Shown here one piece after another: positions 1 through 8,483 of a DNA stretch of 20,211 nucleotides. Location: the NCBI GenBank assembly GCA_903821905.1, contig CAIJMQ010000103.1, forward strand, positions 1 to 20,211, in the 5' to 3' direction. Below the pieces are notes generated by a model. The model was not told the DNA's origin, ran no database searches, and was given only the letters and a program-made list of their open reading frames with translations. Source of the DNA: an uncultured bacterium. GTDB lineage: Bacteria > CAIJMQ01. Each line of letters starts with the position of its first letter. The stretch's first letter is position 1. The position numbers and the translations under genes were made by a program.

Positions 1-198
1 AATATCAGTAAGAGCGCGCAACTTAAAATCATTGTCGGCAACCAAAGTGATTTTTTTCTCTTTGCGATCATAGGTGATAGAAGCCGAGCTATTCTTAAAG
101 TCAAACCGTTGGGTAAGCTCTTTAGTTGCCTGATTTACCGCGTTATCCATTTCCTGCAGGTCTACTTCAGATACAATATCAAAAGAAAAATTTGCCAT
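1..198 (-). CDS. yajQ: YajQ-family (DUF520) nucleotide-binding protein, N-terminal part
   Basis: The gene runs off the left edge of the window; only the first 66 residues are present. The N-terminus reads MANFSFDIVSEVDLQEMDNA and is followed by a stretch containing RFDFKNSSASI. This matches the opening of YajQ (FDIVSEVDLQE, then RFDFRN). The family folds as two ferredoxin-like domains and members have been reported to bind cyclic di-GMP. No catalytic activity is known to me. The ATG at 198 has a clear GGAGG ribosome site about 8 bases upstream and matches the family start. It lies 28 bases downstream of the receiver gene on the same strand and is probably co-transcribed with it. The pairing of a receiver domain with a possible c-di-GMP effector is suggestive only. 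Confidence 0.9.
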   Translation of the reverse strand, partial: MANFSFDIVSEVDLQEMDNAVNQATKELTQRFDFKNSSASITYDRKEKKITLVADNDFKLRALTDI

Positions 199-226
199 AA
201 TTCAATCCTCCGGGTTTTTGCTAAAT

Positions 227-598
227 TTAACCTAATTGTTCCGTAAGAGTTTCTACTATTTTTTGTATGCTTCCGGATTCTTTATGGATAAACAAAGAAC
301 CTTCCAGAATTTTGTTGTCAAACTGGTGTTTCCCAAGGCCGCTATGATAAATTATCAATATATTCTCATATTGGGGGTTTTTCTTAAGATAATTTCCCAC
401 TGAACCGCCATGCCCTTCCATCATTATGTCTAATATTGCCGCATCGATGGAAGGTTTTTTCTTTGAAAGTATTGTCAGGGCAGAGATTCCGTTGGCAGCT
501 TCTATAACTTCATAACCGCAGCGGGTTTCCAGAACCATTTTCAATGATTGTCTGACAATGTTATCGTCTTCTACCAATAGTATAGTTTTTTTATCCAT
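227..598 (-). CDS. stand-alone response-regulator receiver domain protein (CheY-like)
   Basis: A single receiver (REC) domain fills the 123-residue protein; there is no output domain. Visible features are the acidic pocket after beta-1 (VEDD, residues 9-12), the likely phospho-acceptor D57 in AILDIMM, the switch serine S86 in YHSG, and the conserved lysine K106. The usual Lys-Pro after beta-5 is Lys-Glu here. The loop after D57 is slightly unusual (MMEGHGGS). Its histidine kinase is not in the window, so the pathway is unknown. No ribosome site lies at normal distance: the only AGAGG is about 21 bases upstream. A good promoter sits so close that the mRNA leader would be very short. It lies between a sugar isomerase-like gene and yajQ, all on one strand. 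Confidence 0.88.
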   Translation of the reverse strand: MDKKTILLVEDDNIVRQSLKMVLETRCGYEVIEAANGISALTILSKKKPSIDAAILDIMMEGHGGSVGNYLKKNPQYENILIIYHSGLGKHQFDNKILEGSLFIHKESGSIQKIVETLTEQLG

Positions 599-610
599 TT
601 CTAGATTTAT

Positions 611-640
611 ATTATATTACCTCTATGAGCTGTTCTTCAA
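611..640 (-). promoter_or_regulatory. putative sigma-70-type promoter for the receiver gene and yajQ
   Basis: On the minus strand there is a -35-like TTGAAG (635-640), an 18-base spacer, and a perfect TATAAT (611-616). Transcription would start near 604, only about 6 bases before the ATG at 598. The box overlaps the 3' end of the upstream isomerase-like gene, so it would be an internal promoter that uncouples the receiver and yajQ from the sugar-metabolism operon. This is read by eye only. Confidence 0.45.
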
Positions 641-1540
641 ATTGCAATAGCATATGGGATTAGATTTTGTCCCGTAGATGAAATGATTGCACTTAGTACA
701 TCTTAAGAAATGTTCTTTCGGAGCTTCTCCTCTTAGCATCTTATTGTCCTTAAGCATTCGAACTTCTTTCATCATCCAGCTTAATTCTCTGCCTTGCCAC
801 GGGAGCGATTCAATCATTAAAGGTCTTTTAAATTCTATACTTGATGCAGCGGTAAAAAATTCTGCCCAATTAATATTACCATAGAGTGCTTGTAAGTGCA
901 TGTCTTTAGTTCCGTCGTTATCATGAACATGGAAGTCAAATACTTTTTCTTTTATTACATCAAATGTCTTTAGTACTCCTTTTCCCACATTGGCGTGTCC
1001 GGTATCAAAACAGGTGCCCAGAAAAGGGGAAGAAAATTCATCTAATATTTCTTTTAGGGTTTCAATCTTGTATGCAGGATGCATAGGCAGCATATTTTCG
1101 ACGGCAAGTTTTATGTTTAAGTTTTCTGCTTCCTTAAGCAATGTTTCTAAACTTTTTTTGAAAAGTTCCTCTCTTGAAGGAATATCTGCTTCTTTTTCTA
1201 CTCTGCTGCCGGGATGAATTGTGAGCACCTGCGTTTTTATAATGTTCATCTGCCTCATAACGACAAGATGTAAATTTATTGTATTCTTCCTTATTCTAAA
1301 ACTAGAGCTCGAGAGGTCTTTATCTTCGCCAAAGGGAGCGTGTATTGAAGATATAACAATACTTCTTTTTTCTAAATCTTCTTTCAATTCTAAGAGTTTC
1401 TTTTCCTTTTTATTTAATAGGAATGAAGCATGAGCTTCTATTTCATGAATTTCGGCTTCTCGGAGTATTTCTACTTTTATGTAGAATTCTCCTTTTTGGT
1501 AGTATTCTTCTAATTCGGGGATAATAAGTCCTAAGTCCAT
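623..1540 (-). CDS. sugar phosphate isomerase/epimerase-like TIM-barrel protein with C-terminal cysteine tail
   Basis: The 305-residue protein belongs to the xylose isomerase-like TIM-barrel / AP-endonuclease 2 superfamily. Strand-end motifs are in the expected order: SIHAPFGED (65-73), TIHPG (107-111), LAVENM (145-150, Glu148), GTCFDTGHAN (175-184, Asp179 and His182), FHVHDNDG (203-210) and MIES (242-245, Glu244). These are the usual metal-binding acids and histidines of the barrel. The substrate cannot be told from sequence. After the barrel a short tail carries C281-x2-C284 and C297-x-C299, a possible small zinc knuckle, which is not normal for these enzymes. The start has AAGGA about 9 bases upstream. 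It follows transketolase after 53 bases, so a role in sugar interconversion fits. A DNA repair (endonuclease IV-like) role is less likely because the full set of Nfo metal ligands is not evident. Confidence 0.8.
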   Translation of the reverse strand: MDLGLIIPELEEYYQKGEFYIKVEILREAEIHEIEAHASFLLNKKEKKLLELKEDLEKRSIVISSIHAPFGEDKDLSSSSFRIRKNTINLHLVVMRQMNIIKTQVLTIHPGSRVEKEADIPSREELFKKSLETLLKEAENLNIKLAVENMLPMHPAYKIETLKEILDEFSSPFLGTCFDTGHANVGKGVLKTFDVIKEKVFDFHVHDNDGTKDMHLQALYGNINWAEFFTAASSIEFKRPLMIESLPWQGRELSWMMKEVRMLKDNKMLRGEAPKEHFLRCTKCNHFIYGTKSNPICYCNLKNSS

Positions 1541-1593
1541 GCGTGTTTTCCTTTGGAAGAAATTAATATAACTTCAGAAACGATTGAGGATAC

Positions 1594-3522
1594 CTATTTT
1601 TTTATATTAGATAATACGGTTTGAGTAATACCTGTTTCATCCATCCCAAACATCTTATAAAGTTCATCGGGTTTTCCAGATTCGCCATAATGGTCAACAC
1701 CGAGTTTGATAAATTTTATAGGGATAGATTCTTCTGCTATTACCTGTGCCACCATAGAGCCTAATCCAGTCTCCTTATGATGGTCTTCAAGGGTGACAAT
1801 AAGACCTGTCTTGGCTGCTTGTTTTATCGCTTCCCTATCTATATTTGAAGGGCATGAAATATTTACAACTTTTATAGAATATCCTTTTGTTTTTAGAGAA
1901 TCAGAAACTTTAATTGCTTTCTCTGAAATGGCTCCACAAGTAATTATAGAAGCGTCTTTCCCGTCTCTTAAAATATCTGCCTTACCATATTGAAATTTGT
2001 ATTTTTCTCCAAAGAACAGTGTACCGTCTTCAGCCAGAATTGCAGGAAGTTTTGACCGTCCCATTGCGACTATAAAATTACCTTTTTCCAAAGCTATATA
2101 TCTTATAACTCTGTCAGTCTGGTTAGGGTCGGCTGGAACGATAATTTTATATCCAAACAAATTTCTCATGGCTCCGATGTAGTCTATGCACTGGTGTGTT
2201 TTGCCGTCTTCTCCGACATCTAATCCGCAGTGAGTGCATATAAGTTTGAGATTTGCATGGTTAATATCGTTGAGTCTGTGCTGGTTGTAAGTTTCATCAA
2301 CACCGAATACTCCAAAATCAGCAAAAAAGGTTACGATTCCTTCTGTAGAAATTGCACCTGCAATCGTTGCAGTATTATGCTCTTGAACACCGCCCTGCAA
2401 AAAATTACAGGAACAGTCTTTTGCAAATATGTCCGTCTTCACGGAAACAGCCAAGTCACAGTCCAAAACAACTAAAGGATTTTTGCCGGGCATATTAAAA
2501 TTACGTTTACCGATATCAGCTAAAGCTTTTCCGAATGCACTACGATTATCTGTTTTTTCTGCAGGTCCGTATATAAACGGAGTGCCTACATCTATATTGA
2601 TTTTTTCTTCAGGTCTTTTTCTTAATTGCCCCGAGTAAGGTTTCGCTCTCATTTTGTTGTACTTATCCAAGTCATCTGTAAGCCCTAGTTCTTTTATAGC
2701 TTCTCTGTACTGTTCCAAAGTCAACGGTTTGCCGTGAAATTCCCATTTGTTTTCTATGAATGATACGCCTTTGCCCATAGCTGTACGGGCTATAATGGCA
2801 ACCAGATTATTCTTGCTGGTCGCTCCTTCCCTTAAAGCTTCATAGATTTGTTTATAATCATGTCCGTTAATCTCTAAAACTTTCCAGCCGTCAGCTTCAT
2901 AGTTGTCTTTTATATTCTGCGGCATCACATCATGAATCCATCCTGAAATCTGTAATTGATTGTAATCTATGATAACAGTTAAATTATTGAGATTATATTT
3001 CTTGGCAAATCTTCTTGCTTCGGCAACTTGTCCCTTTGCCTGTTCCCCGTCACTCATTACCACAAAAACATTCCTGTCCTCTTTTTTAATTCTTGATGCG
3101 ATAGCAAAACCGCATCCTGCCGAAAGTCCCTGCCCTAAATTACCGGTTGACCACTCTATACCGGGAACATCTCTTTCGACATGTCCCTCGAAAGGCGTTC
3201 TTTCTTTTCTGAAACCCGCAATCGCTTCGTCAATGTTTATGAACCCCAATCTTCCCAAAGCCGAATATACACCCGGAGAAATGTGCCCGCATGATACTAC
3301 GATTCTATCTCTTAAGGGATGATAAGGTTCTTTGGAGTCAACCTTTGCATAGGAATAAAGAGTAACAAGTATATCTATTGCAGACAATGAACCGCCAGGA
3401 TGTCCTGAAGCAGCAAGGGTTGTCATTTTGAGAATATCACCCCTGCAGAGCCGGGCAATTTCTGCTAAATGTTTTATTTCTTCAGTTTTCAATCTACTGT
3501 CTAAAAAACCTTTATCTTTCAT
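1594..3522 (-). CDS. tkt: transketolase (full length, single chain)
   Basis: The 642-residue enzyme transfers two-carbon ketol units between sugar phosphates in the non-oxidative pentose phosphate pathway, using thiamine diphosphate. The N-terminal half shows GHPGGSLSAID (40-50), SCGHISPGVYSALG (77-90) and the diphosphate/metal-binding segment from MSDGEQAKGQ (156-165) to the Asn of DYNQLQ (near 188). The C-terminal half has the pyrimidine-binding segment with catalytic Glu381 in GGVQEHN, then GLDVGEDGKTHQ (433-444). Many anaerobes split transketolase into two genes; here both halves are fused, close to the usual length of 620-670. No strong ribosome site precedes the ATG. It lies 27 bases after the GH3 gene, so coupled or read-through translation is likely. 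A DXS role is unlikely given the transketolase-like length and motif spacing. Confidence 0.93.
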   Translation of the reverse strand: MKDKGFLDSRLKTEEIKHLAEIARLCRGDILKMTTLAASGHPGGSLSAIDILVTLYSYAKVDSKEPYHPLRDRIVVSCGHISPGVYSALGRLGFINIDEAIAGFRKERTPFEGHVERDVPGIEWSTGNLGQGLSAGCGFAIASRIKKEDRNVFVVMSDGEQAKGQVAEARRFAKKYNLNNLTVIIDYNQLQISGWIHDVMPQNIKDNYEADGWKVLEINGHDYKQIYEALREGATSKNNLVAIIARTAMGKGVSFIENKWEFHGKPLTLEQYREAIKELGLTDDLDKYNKMRAKPYSGQLRKRPEEKINIDVGTPFIYGPAEKTDNRSAFGKALADIGKRNFNMPGKNPLVVLDCDLAVSVKTDIFAKDCSCNFLQGGVQEHNTATIAGAISTEGIVTFFADFGVFGVDETYNQHRLNDINHANLKLICTHCGLDVGEDGKTHQCIDYIGAMRNLFGYKIIVPADPNQTDRVIRYIALEKGNFIVAMGRSKLPAILAEDGTLFFGEKYKFQYGKADILRDGKDASIITCGAISEKAIKVSDSLKTKGYSIKVVNISCPSNIDREAIKQAAKTGLIVTLEDHHKETGLGSMVAQVIAEESIPIKFIKLGVDHYGESGKPDELYKMFGMDETGITQTVLSNIKK

Positions 3523-3549
3523 ATTGTCTTTTACTAATTTAACACAAAA

Positions 3550-5994
3550 TCATTTAAGTTCAAATTCACCTTCAAGGCGGATATCTCTTGAAGAACTTCC
3601 AATCATTACCTTAAATTTACCTGCTTCAGCTACCCAATCTTTTCTACACACATCAAAAAATTTCATATCGGAAGGTTTTAAGATTAAGCTGACGAGTTTC
3701 TTTTCATTGGGTTCCAAATTAACTTTCTTGAACCCCTTGAGTTCTTTAACCGGTCTTTCCACGCTCGATTTTATATCTTTGAGATAAAGTTGAACTACTT
3801 CCGCACCTTCACGTAGACCTATATTTTTTATAGTAAAATTCACCTTTACATTCTCATCTTTCTTGACTTTTTGGGGCGTGATTTTTAAATCACTATAAGA
3901 AAAGTTCGTGTAGCTAAGTCCGTGTCCGAACGGGAATAAGGGTTCAAGATTATTTTTATCAAAATGACGATATCCGACAAAGATACCTTCTTTATAATGA
4001 ACAACACCGTCTACACCGGGATAATTACCATAAGCCGGAGAATCTTCCCATTTTTGCAGGAATGTTATTGGTAGTTTTCCGGAAGGATTCACTTTACCAA
4101 ACAATACATCGGCAATAGCATTGCCTCCTTCTTGTCCGGGATACCAGACTTCTATCAATGCAGGTATTTGATTAATCCAATTGCTCATTAATACGGGAGC
4201 TCCGGTATTCAAAACTACAATGGTCTTTTTGTTGGCTTTTACTATTTCTTTAATTAATTTTTCCTGGCCGCGAGGGAGGAATAAATCATTACGGTCTCCT
4301 CCTTCGCTCTCGAGTCGGTCTGATAATCCTGCAAATACAATTGCAATATCCGACTCTTTTGCAGTCTTAACAGCTTCCTTAATTATATTTTTATCAATTA
4401 TTTTCCAACGCAAGATAATTCTTGTCTCGCCGAAATGTTTATAAAATTCCACCTTAATATCTAAGGGTTTATCTTTCTTTAGTTCAACAACAATTGGTTT
4501 AGCTTGTAAAGGAGTAGTGTCCCAATTATCAAGTATAATTTCCCCATTCAAATATACTCTCGCTCCGTCATCACTAGTCATATTAAAAGCATATTTCGCT
4601 GTTCTTGGTGGGATTAGTTTGCCTGTCCATCTAATAGAAATATTATCCTTAGGCATATTGTCAGGAACCCAAGAATCCCAGTGAAAATCAAGGTGACTAT
4701 CTATCCTGCGGATTAAAGGTTCTCCTTTTAGTGTTATGTTGTTGAAATATTCTCCTGACAGTCCTATCTCCTCTTTTCCTCCTTTTGTAGTACGTAAGTA
4801 TTCAGACCCGATGGGAAGCATCTCATCTTCTATGAAAACTCCCAGCGAATGTTTTATTCTTATTGTTTTGCCAAATTTCTTCTGCAGAGCTTCAAGAGGG
4901 CTGACAGAATAAAACGGGTTACCTCTGGCACTGCCACCACCGCCGGTACGGAGTATTTCCGCATTGGGTCCGATAACAGCAATAGATTTTATTTTCTTAA
5001 TATCAAGAGGGAGAATATTCTTTTCGTTCTTCAAGAGCACGATACTTTCTTGAGATGCTTCTAAAACAAGTTTTCTATGTTCTGGTGTATCTAGTGCGCC
5101 TAGGTCGGGTTTTTTCTGATCAAAAAACCCCATTACAAACATAGTCCTTAGCATTCTTCGGACTTTATCATTAATTTTGGATTCTTTAACCAATCCTCTT
5201 TTTACTGCTTCTAAAACTTTTTCCCGTGTCAGATAAAGGTCTTTCGGCATTTCAATGTCTAATCCGGAAAACAAGGTTGGTATTGTACTGTGCACAGCTC
5301 CCCAATCTGACATCACTAAACCTTTAAACCCCCACTCATTTTTTAATATATCTGTAAGGAGAGCAGTATGTGAACTGCAATGATAACCGTTGAGCCGGTT
5401 GTAGGCGCACATTATTGCCCAAGATTTACCTTCCTGTACTGCAGCTTTGAATGCCGGCAGATAAATTTCACGGAGAGTGCGTTCGTCTACTATTGTGTCA
5501 ATGCTAAACCTGTCATTTTCCTGATTATTACATGCGAAGTGTTTGGTTGTTGCTACGACTTTCTCGCTCTGTATGCCTTTTATATACGACACGGTTATTT
5601 GTGATGTTAAGTGAGGGTCTTCGCCGAATCCTTCGAAATTTCTCCCCGCATGTGGTACTCGTTGAATATTTATGCAAGGTCCAAGTAATACGTTTCGCCC
5701 TTTAGCTTTTGTTTCACGGCCAAGTGCCTGTCCGATTCTTTTTACTAGCTCAGGATCCCAGCTTGCAGCCATGGCAATGCTTGCGGGAAATGCAGTTGCT
5801 TTGCCCCAGCGCACACTTATAGGTCCATCAGTCATATTTAATGCAGGGATGCCCAGTCGTTTATTGGGTTTGGACTCAAAACCTGTTCCACCCAGCATGT
5901 CTATTTTTTCCTCAAGAGTCATACGATGCAGTAAATCTTCTACGCGTTTTTCGATAGGAGATTTAGAATTTTTATAAATAGGTAAAGAAGACAT
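3550..5994 (-). CDS. bglX-like: glycoside hydrolase family 3 beta-glycosidase with inserted PA14 domain
   Basis: The 814-residue enzyme is a GH3 hydrolase that removes beta-linked sugars from non-reducing ends. The TIM-like N-domain carries TTKHFACNNQEND (149-161) and the nucleophile Asp230 in GLVMSDWGA. The second domain carries the acid/base segment ESEGGDR (562-568). A PA14 domain (about 411-535, from GLSGEYFNN to IILRWK) is inserted between them, as in Kluyveromyces-type beta-glucosidase I, where it shapes the substrate pocket. A fibronectin III-like domain ends the protein (about 700-805). There is no signal peptide or membrane segment, so it should act in the cytoplasm on imported glycosides. 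The start has AAGGAG at good spacing. It lies between porB and transketolase, linking sugar release to central metabolism. The exact sugar (glucose, xylose or other) is not decidable by eye. Confidence 0.92.
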   Translation of the reverse strand: MSSLPIYKNSKSPIEKRVEDLLHRMTLEEKIDMLGGTGFESKPNKRLGIPALNMTDGPISVRWGKATAFPASIAMAASWDPELVKRIGQALGRETKAKGRNVLLGPCINIQRVPHAGRNFEGFGEDPHLTSQITVSYIKGIQSEKVVATTKHFACNNQENDRFSIDTIVDERTLREIYLPAFKAAVQEGKSWAIMCAYNRLNGYHCSSHTALLTDILKNEWGFKGLVMSDWGAVHSTIPTLFSGLDIEMPKDLYLTREKVLEAVKRGLVKESKINDKVRRMLRTMFVMGFFDQKKPDLGALDTPEHRKLVLEASQESIVLLKNEKNILPLDIKKIKSIAVIGPNAEILRTGGGGSARGNPFYSVSPLEALQKKFGKTIRIKHSLGVFIEDEMLPIGSEYLRTTKGGKEEIGLSGEYFNNITLKGEPLIRRIDSHLDFHWDSWVPDNMPKDNISIRWTGKLIPPRTAKYAFNMTSDDGARVYLNGEIILDNWDTTPLQAKPIVVELKKDKPLDIKVEFYKHFGETRIILRWKIIDKNIIKEAVKTAKESDIAIVFAGLSDRLESEGGDRNDLFLPRGQEKLIKEIVKANKKTIVVLNTGAPVLMSNWINQIPALIEVWYPGQEGGNAIADVLFGKVNPSGKLPITFLQKWEDSPAYGNYPGVDGVVHYKEGIFVGYRHFDKNNLEPLFPFGHGLSYTNFSYSDLKITPQKVKKDENVKVNFTIKNIGLREGAEVVQLYLKDIKSSVERPVKELKGFKKVNLEPNEKKLVSLILKPSDMKFFDVCRKDWVAEAGKFKVMIGSSSRDIRLEGEFELK

Positions 5995-6050
5995 TTTATT
6001 AGCTCCTTTTTATAAGACTAAGGTGGAAATTGATATATTGAATAGAAAAT

Positions 6051-6986
6051 TTACTCTGATTTTTCACCAGATAGAAATAGTAGTTTTTTCCATTTCTTAT
6101 CAATATCTTCCTGTATCTCAGCAAGAAGTGCTTCGTTGCCTGCCTTTAAGAGATGTTTAAACCTGTCTTGAAGTTTCAAGAATTCAATTATCGGTTTTTT
6201 CTCTTTAGGTTTGTAGGTCAGCTTATGGACTCCTTCATCTACTTCGTATAATGGCCAGAAGCATGTCTCTACAGCTATTCTTCCTGTTTGAAGTGTTTTT
6301 TCGGGAGCACATCCCCACCCAAGACGGCAAGGCGATAGAACATTGATAAAACTGGGGCCATCCTTTGATAGTGCTTTCTGAACTTTCGTTGTTAAGTCTC
6401 TCCAATCACCAACCACTGCTTGGGCAACGTATGGAATATTATGAGCAACCATAATTTCGGTTAAATCTTTGCGGGCTTGTTCTTTACCTGGCTTCACTTT
6501 TCCGGCAGGTGATGTAGTTGTAAATCCTCCCTTGGGGGTGGCGGAAGAGCGTTGAATCCCAGTATTCATATAAGCCTGGTTGTTATAACATACATAGAGC
6601 ATTCTATGTCCTCTTTCTGCAGCACCTGATAATGACTGAAGCCCAATGTCGTATGTTCCGCCATCTCCGCCAAAAGTAATAAAATAAATCTTTGTATCTA
6701 CCGGCAATCGTCCCTGTTTTTTTAATGATTCGTAGGCAGATTCTATACCACTGCATGTTGCGGCGGCATTTTCAAAAGCGCTGTGCATCCATGGCATTTC
6801 CCATGCAGTATAAGGGAATATTGTTGTAGCTACCTCAAGACATCCGGTTGCAGACGTTACAACTAAAGGTTTTGGTGCCGCTAAAAGTACCTGCCTTACG
6901 GCAATACTGGCACCACATCCTGCGCATAACCTATGTCCACCGGACAGCAATTCTTGTTCTTTGGCTAATTCTTTTAAAGTTGGCAT
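6051..6986 (-). CDS. porB: pyruvate:ferredoxin oxidoreductase, beta subunit
   Basis: The 311-residue subunit carries the thiamine diphosphate site and one [4Fe-4S] cluster of POR, which oxidises pyruvate to acetyl-CoA and CO2 while reducing ferredoxin. Cluster cysteines are seen as C21-x2-C24 (HRLCAGCGA), C49 (ATGCLEV) and C220 (SPCRLGW). The diphosphate/Mg site runs from GGDGG (107-111) to CYNNQAYMNTG (133-143). It starts 3 bases after the stop of porA with a GGGAG ribosome site, so the two are tightly coupled. The full porG-D-A-B order is that of Thermotoga-type four-subunit POR. A related 2-oxoacid (2-oxoisovalerate) specificity cannot be excluded, but the length and sequence look like POR. 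Confidence 0.93.
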   Translation of the reverse strand: MPTLKELAKEQELLSGGHRLCAGCGASIAVRQVLLAAPKPLVVTSATGCLEVATTIFPYTAWEMPWMHSAFENAAATCSGIESAYESLKKQGRLPVDTKIYFITFGGDGGTYDIGLQSLSGAAERGHRMLYVCYNNQAYMNTGIQRSSATPKGGFTTTSPAGKVKPGKEQARKDLTEIMVAHNIPYVAQAVVGDWRDLTTKVQKALSKDGPSFINVLSPCRLGWGCAPEKTLQTGRIAVETCFWPLYEVDEGVHKLTYKPKEKKPIIEFLKLQDRFKHLLKAGNEALLAEIQEDIDKKWKKLLFLSGEKSE

Positions 6987-6989
6987 TTT

Positions 6990-8168
6990 CTACTCCCTAA
7001 CCCCTATATAATTAATAAGGTTTTCTGTTCTTCCGGTTTTTACAACTTTTTCTAAATCTTTATAAACATTTTCGATATCTTCCACAAAAATATCTCTTCC
7101 TCCTAAGCCGTATATATAGTTAAGTATTTTGGGTTTTTTCTCAGAATTAGTATATAGAGAAGAAGCAACTTCTGTGCAAACAGGACCTGCATAGGCATTT
7201 AATCCTGTAGAACGGTCTAATACAGCAACAGCTTTTAAGTTAGATAATGCTTTGCTTAGCTTTTCGGCAGGGAAAGGTCTGAAAACTCTGAGTCTTAAAA
7301 GCCCGACTTTCTTTCCCTGTTTTCTTAGATTGTTGACTGCAACTTTTGCCGTGCCTGCCGTAGAACCGATGACTACTATGGCAGTTTCTGCATCTTGCAT
7401 CATATATTCTTCAAAAAGTCCGTAACTTCGCCCGAAAGTTTTATTAAATTCCTGAGCAATTTTTAGGATAACAGGTTCTACCTTATTCATAGCTTCAATC
7501 TGTGAACGTTTATGCTCAAAATAGTAATCGTTGAAGTCTATTGCTCCTATTGTAATGGGATGATTAATGTCTAATAGTGGATGAGCAGGTTTGTATTTAC
7601 CGATAAAATTTTGTACATCTTTATCTTCGAAGGTCTCCACGCCTTCCATTGCATGGCTTATAATAAATCCATCTATTGTTACCATAATTGGCAAAAGACA
7701 TTCTTCTGCAATTCTTACAGCCTGAATTAGACTATCATATGCTTCCTGTGCATTTTCGCAGTAAATCTGTATCCAGCCCGAATCCCTTGCTCCCATAGTG
7801 TCCGAGTGGTCGGCGTGAATATTTATCGGTGCGCTCAAACTTCGGTTGACTTCCGGCATAACAATCGGCAGGCGTAATGCCGAAGCAATGTATAACATTT
7901 CCCACATCAATGCTAAACCCTGAGATGAGGTAGCTGTCATTGCTCTTGAACCTGCGGCAGATGCGCCGATAGTCGCACTCATAGCGCTATGTTCACTTTC
8001 AACCGCTACAAATTCCGTATTAACTTCTCCGTCTGCAGCATACTGGGAAAAAATCTGGACAATTTCGGTGGCTGGAGTTATAGGATATGCAGCCACAACG
8101 TCAGGATTTATCTGTTTCATAGCATATGCTATGGCTTCATTTCCTGTTATTGCAAGTAATTTTCGCAT
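6990..8168 (-). CDS. porA: pyruvate:ferredoxin oxidoreductase, alpha subunit
   Basis: The 392-residue alpha subunit supplies the pyrimidine-binding and substrate-pocket domain of POR. It opens with TGNEAIAYAM (8-17) and the signature AAYPITPATEI (25-35), where the threonine contacts pyruvate in studied PORs. MTATSSQGLALMWEM follows at about 77-91. The C-terminal third, containing VVIGSTAGTAKVAV and the RLRVFRPFP segment, is the transketolase C-terminal-like domain. The ATG has GAGGA just upstream and lies 12 bases after porD. It has no cysteine cluster of its own, as expected. Confidence 0.93.
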   Translation of the reverse strand: MRKLLAITGNEAIAYAMKQINPDVVAAYPITPATEIVQIFSQYAADGEVNTEFVAVESEHSAMSATIGASAAGSRAMTATSSQGLALMWEMLYIASALRLPIVMPEVNRSLSAPINIHADHSDTMGARDSGWIQIYCENAQEAYDSLIQAVRIAEECLLPIMVTIDGFIISHAMEGVETFEDKDVQNFIGKYKPAHPLLDINHPITIGAIDFNDYYFEHKRSQIEAMNKVEPVILKIAQEFNKTFGRSYGLFEEYMMQDAETAIVVIGSTAGTAKVAVNNLRKQGKKVGLLRLRVFRPFPAEKLSKALSNLKAVAVLDRSTGLNAYAGPVCTEVASSLYTNSEKKPKILNYIYGLGGRDIFVEDIENVYKDLEKVVKTGRTENLINYIGVRE

Positions 8169-8180
8169 ATATTCCTCATT

Positions 8181-8483
8181 TCATTTGGACTGTTTTTCAG
8201 AAACCATTGTGATTGCTTTTACAGGTTTAACTGGGCATTCTTCGCTGCAGATACCACATCCCTTACAGTGGTCTAAATCTATTCCTGCAACTTTGCCGTC
8301 TTTAAGTATAATTGAAGAATCAGGGCAGTAAATCCAGCATCTCAAACATTGTATGCATTTTTCTTTATTCCATACGGGACGGATATTCCGCCAATCCCCC
8401 GTCTTATATTCTTTGGCTGTTCCGGCTTCCAGCGTTGCACCTATGGGCAGTTCCTTCCATCCTTTCTTTTTTTCCTCACTCAC
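8181..8483 (-). CDS. porD: pyruvate:ferredoxin oxidoreductase, delta subunit (2[4Fe-4S] ferredoxin-like)
   Basis: The 100-residue subunit wires electrons from porB to external ferredoxin. Two classical cluster motifs are complete: C43-x2-C46-x2-C49-x3-C53P and C73-x2-C76-x2-C79-x3-C83P. The N-terminal 40 residues (WKELPIGATLEAGTAKEYKTGDWR) are typical of PorD. The start is GTG at 8483, overlapping the porG stop by 8 bases (GTGAGTGA). The GGAGG needed for it sits inside the end of porG, which fixes the start and argues for translational coupling. Confidence 0.94.
   Translation of the reverse strand: MSEEKKKGWKELPIGATLEAGTAKEYKTGDWRNIRPVWNKEKCIQCLRCWIYCPDSSIILKDGKVAGIDLDHCKGCGICSEECPVKPVKAITMVSEKQSK

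Noticed and set aside
687-6000. Many plus-strand open frames of 60-120 codons across the region
   Set aside because: They lie opposite long, well-recognised minus-strand genes, lack ribosome sites and show no recognisable domains; they are shadows.
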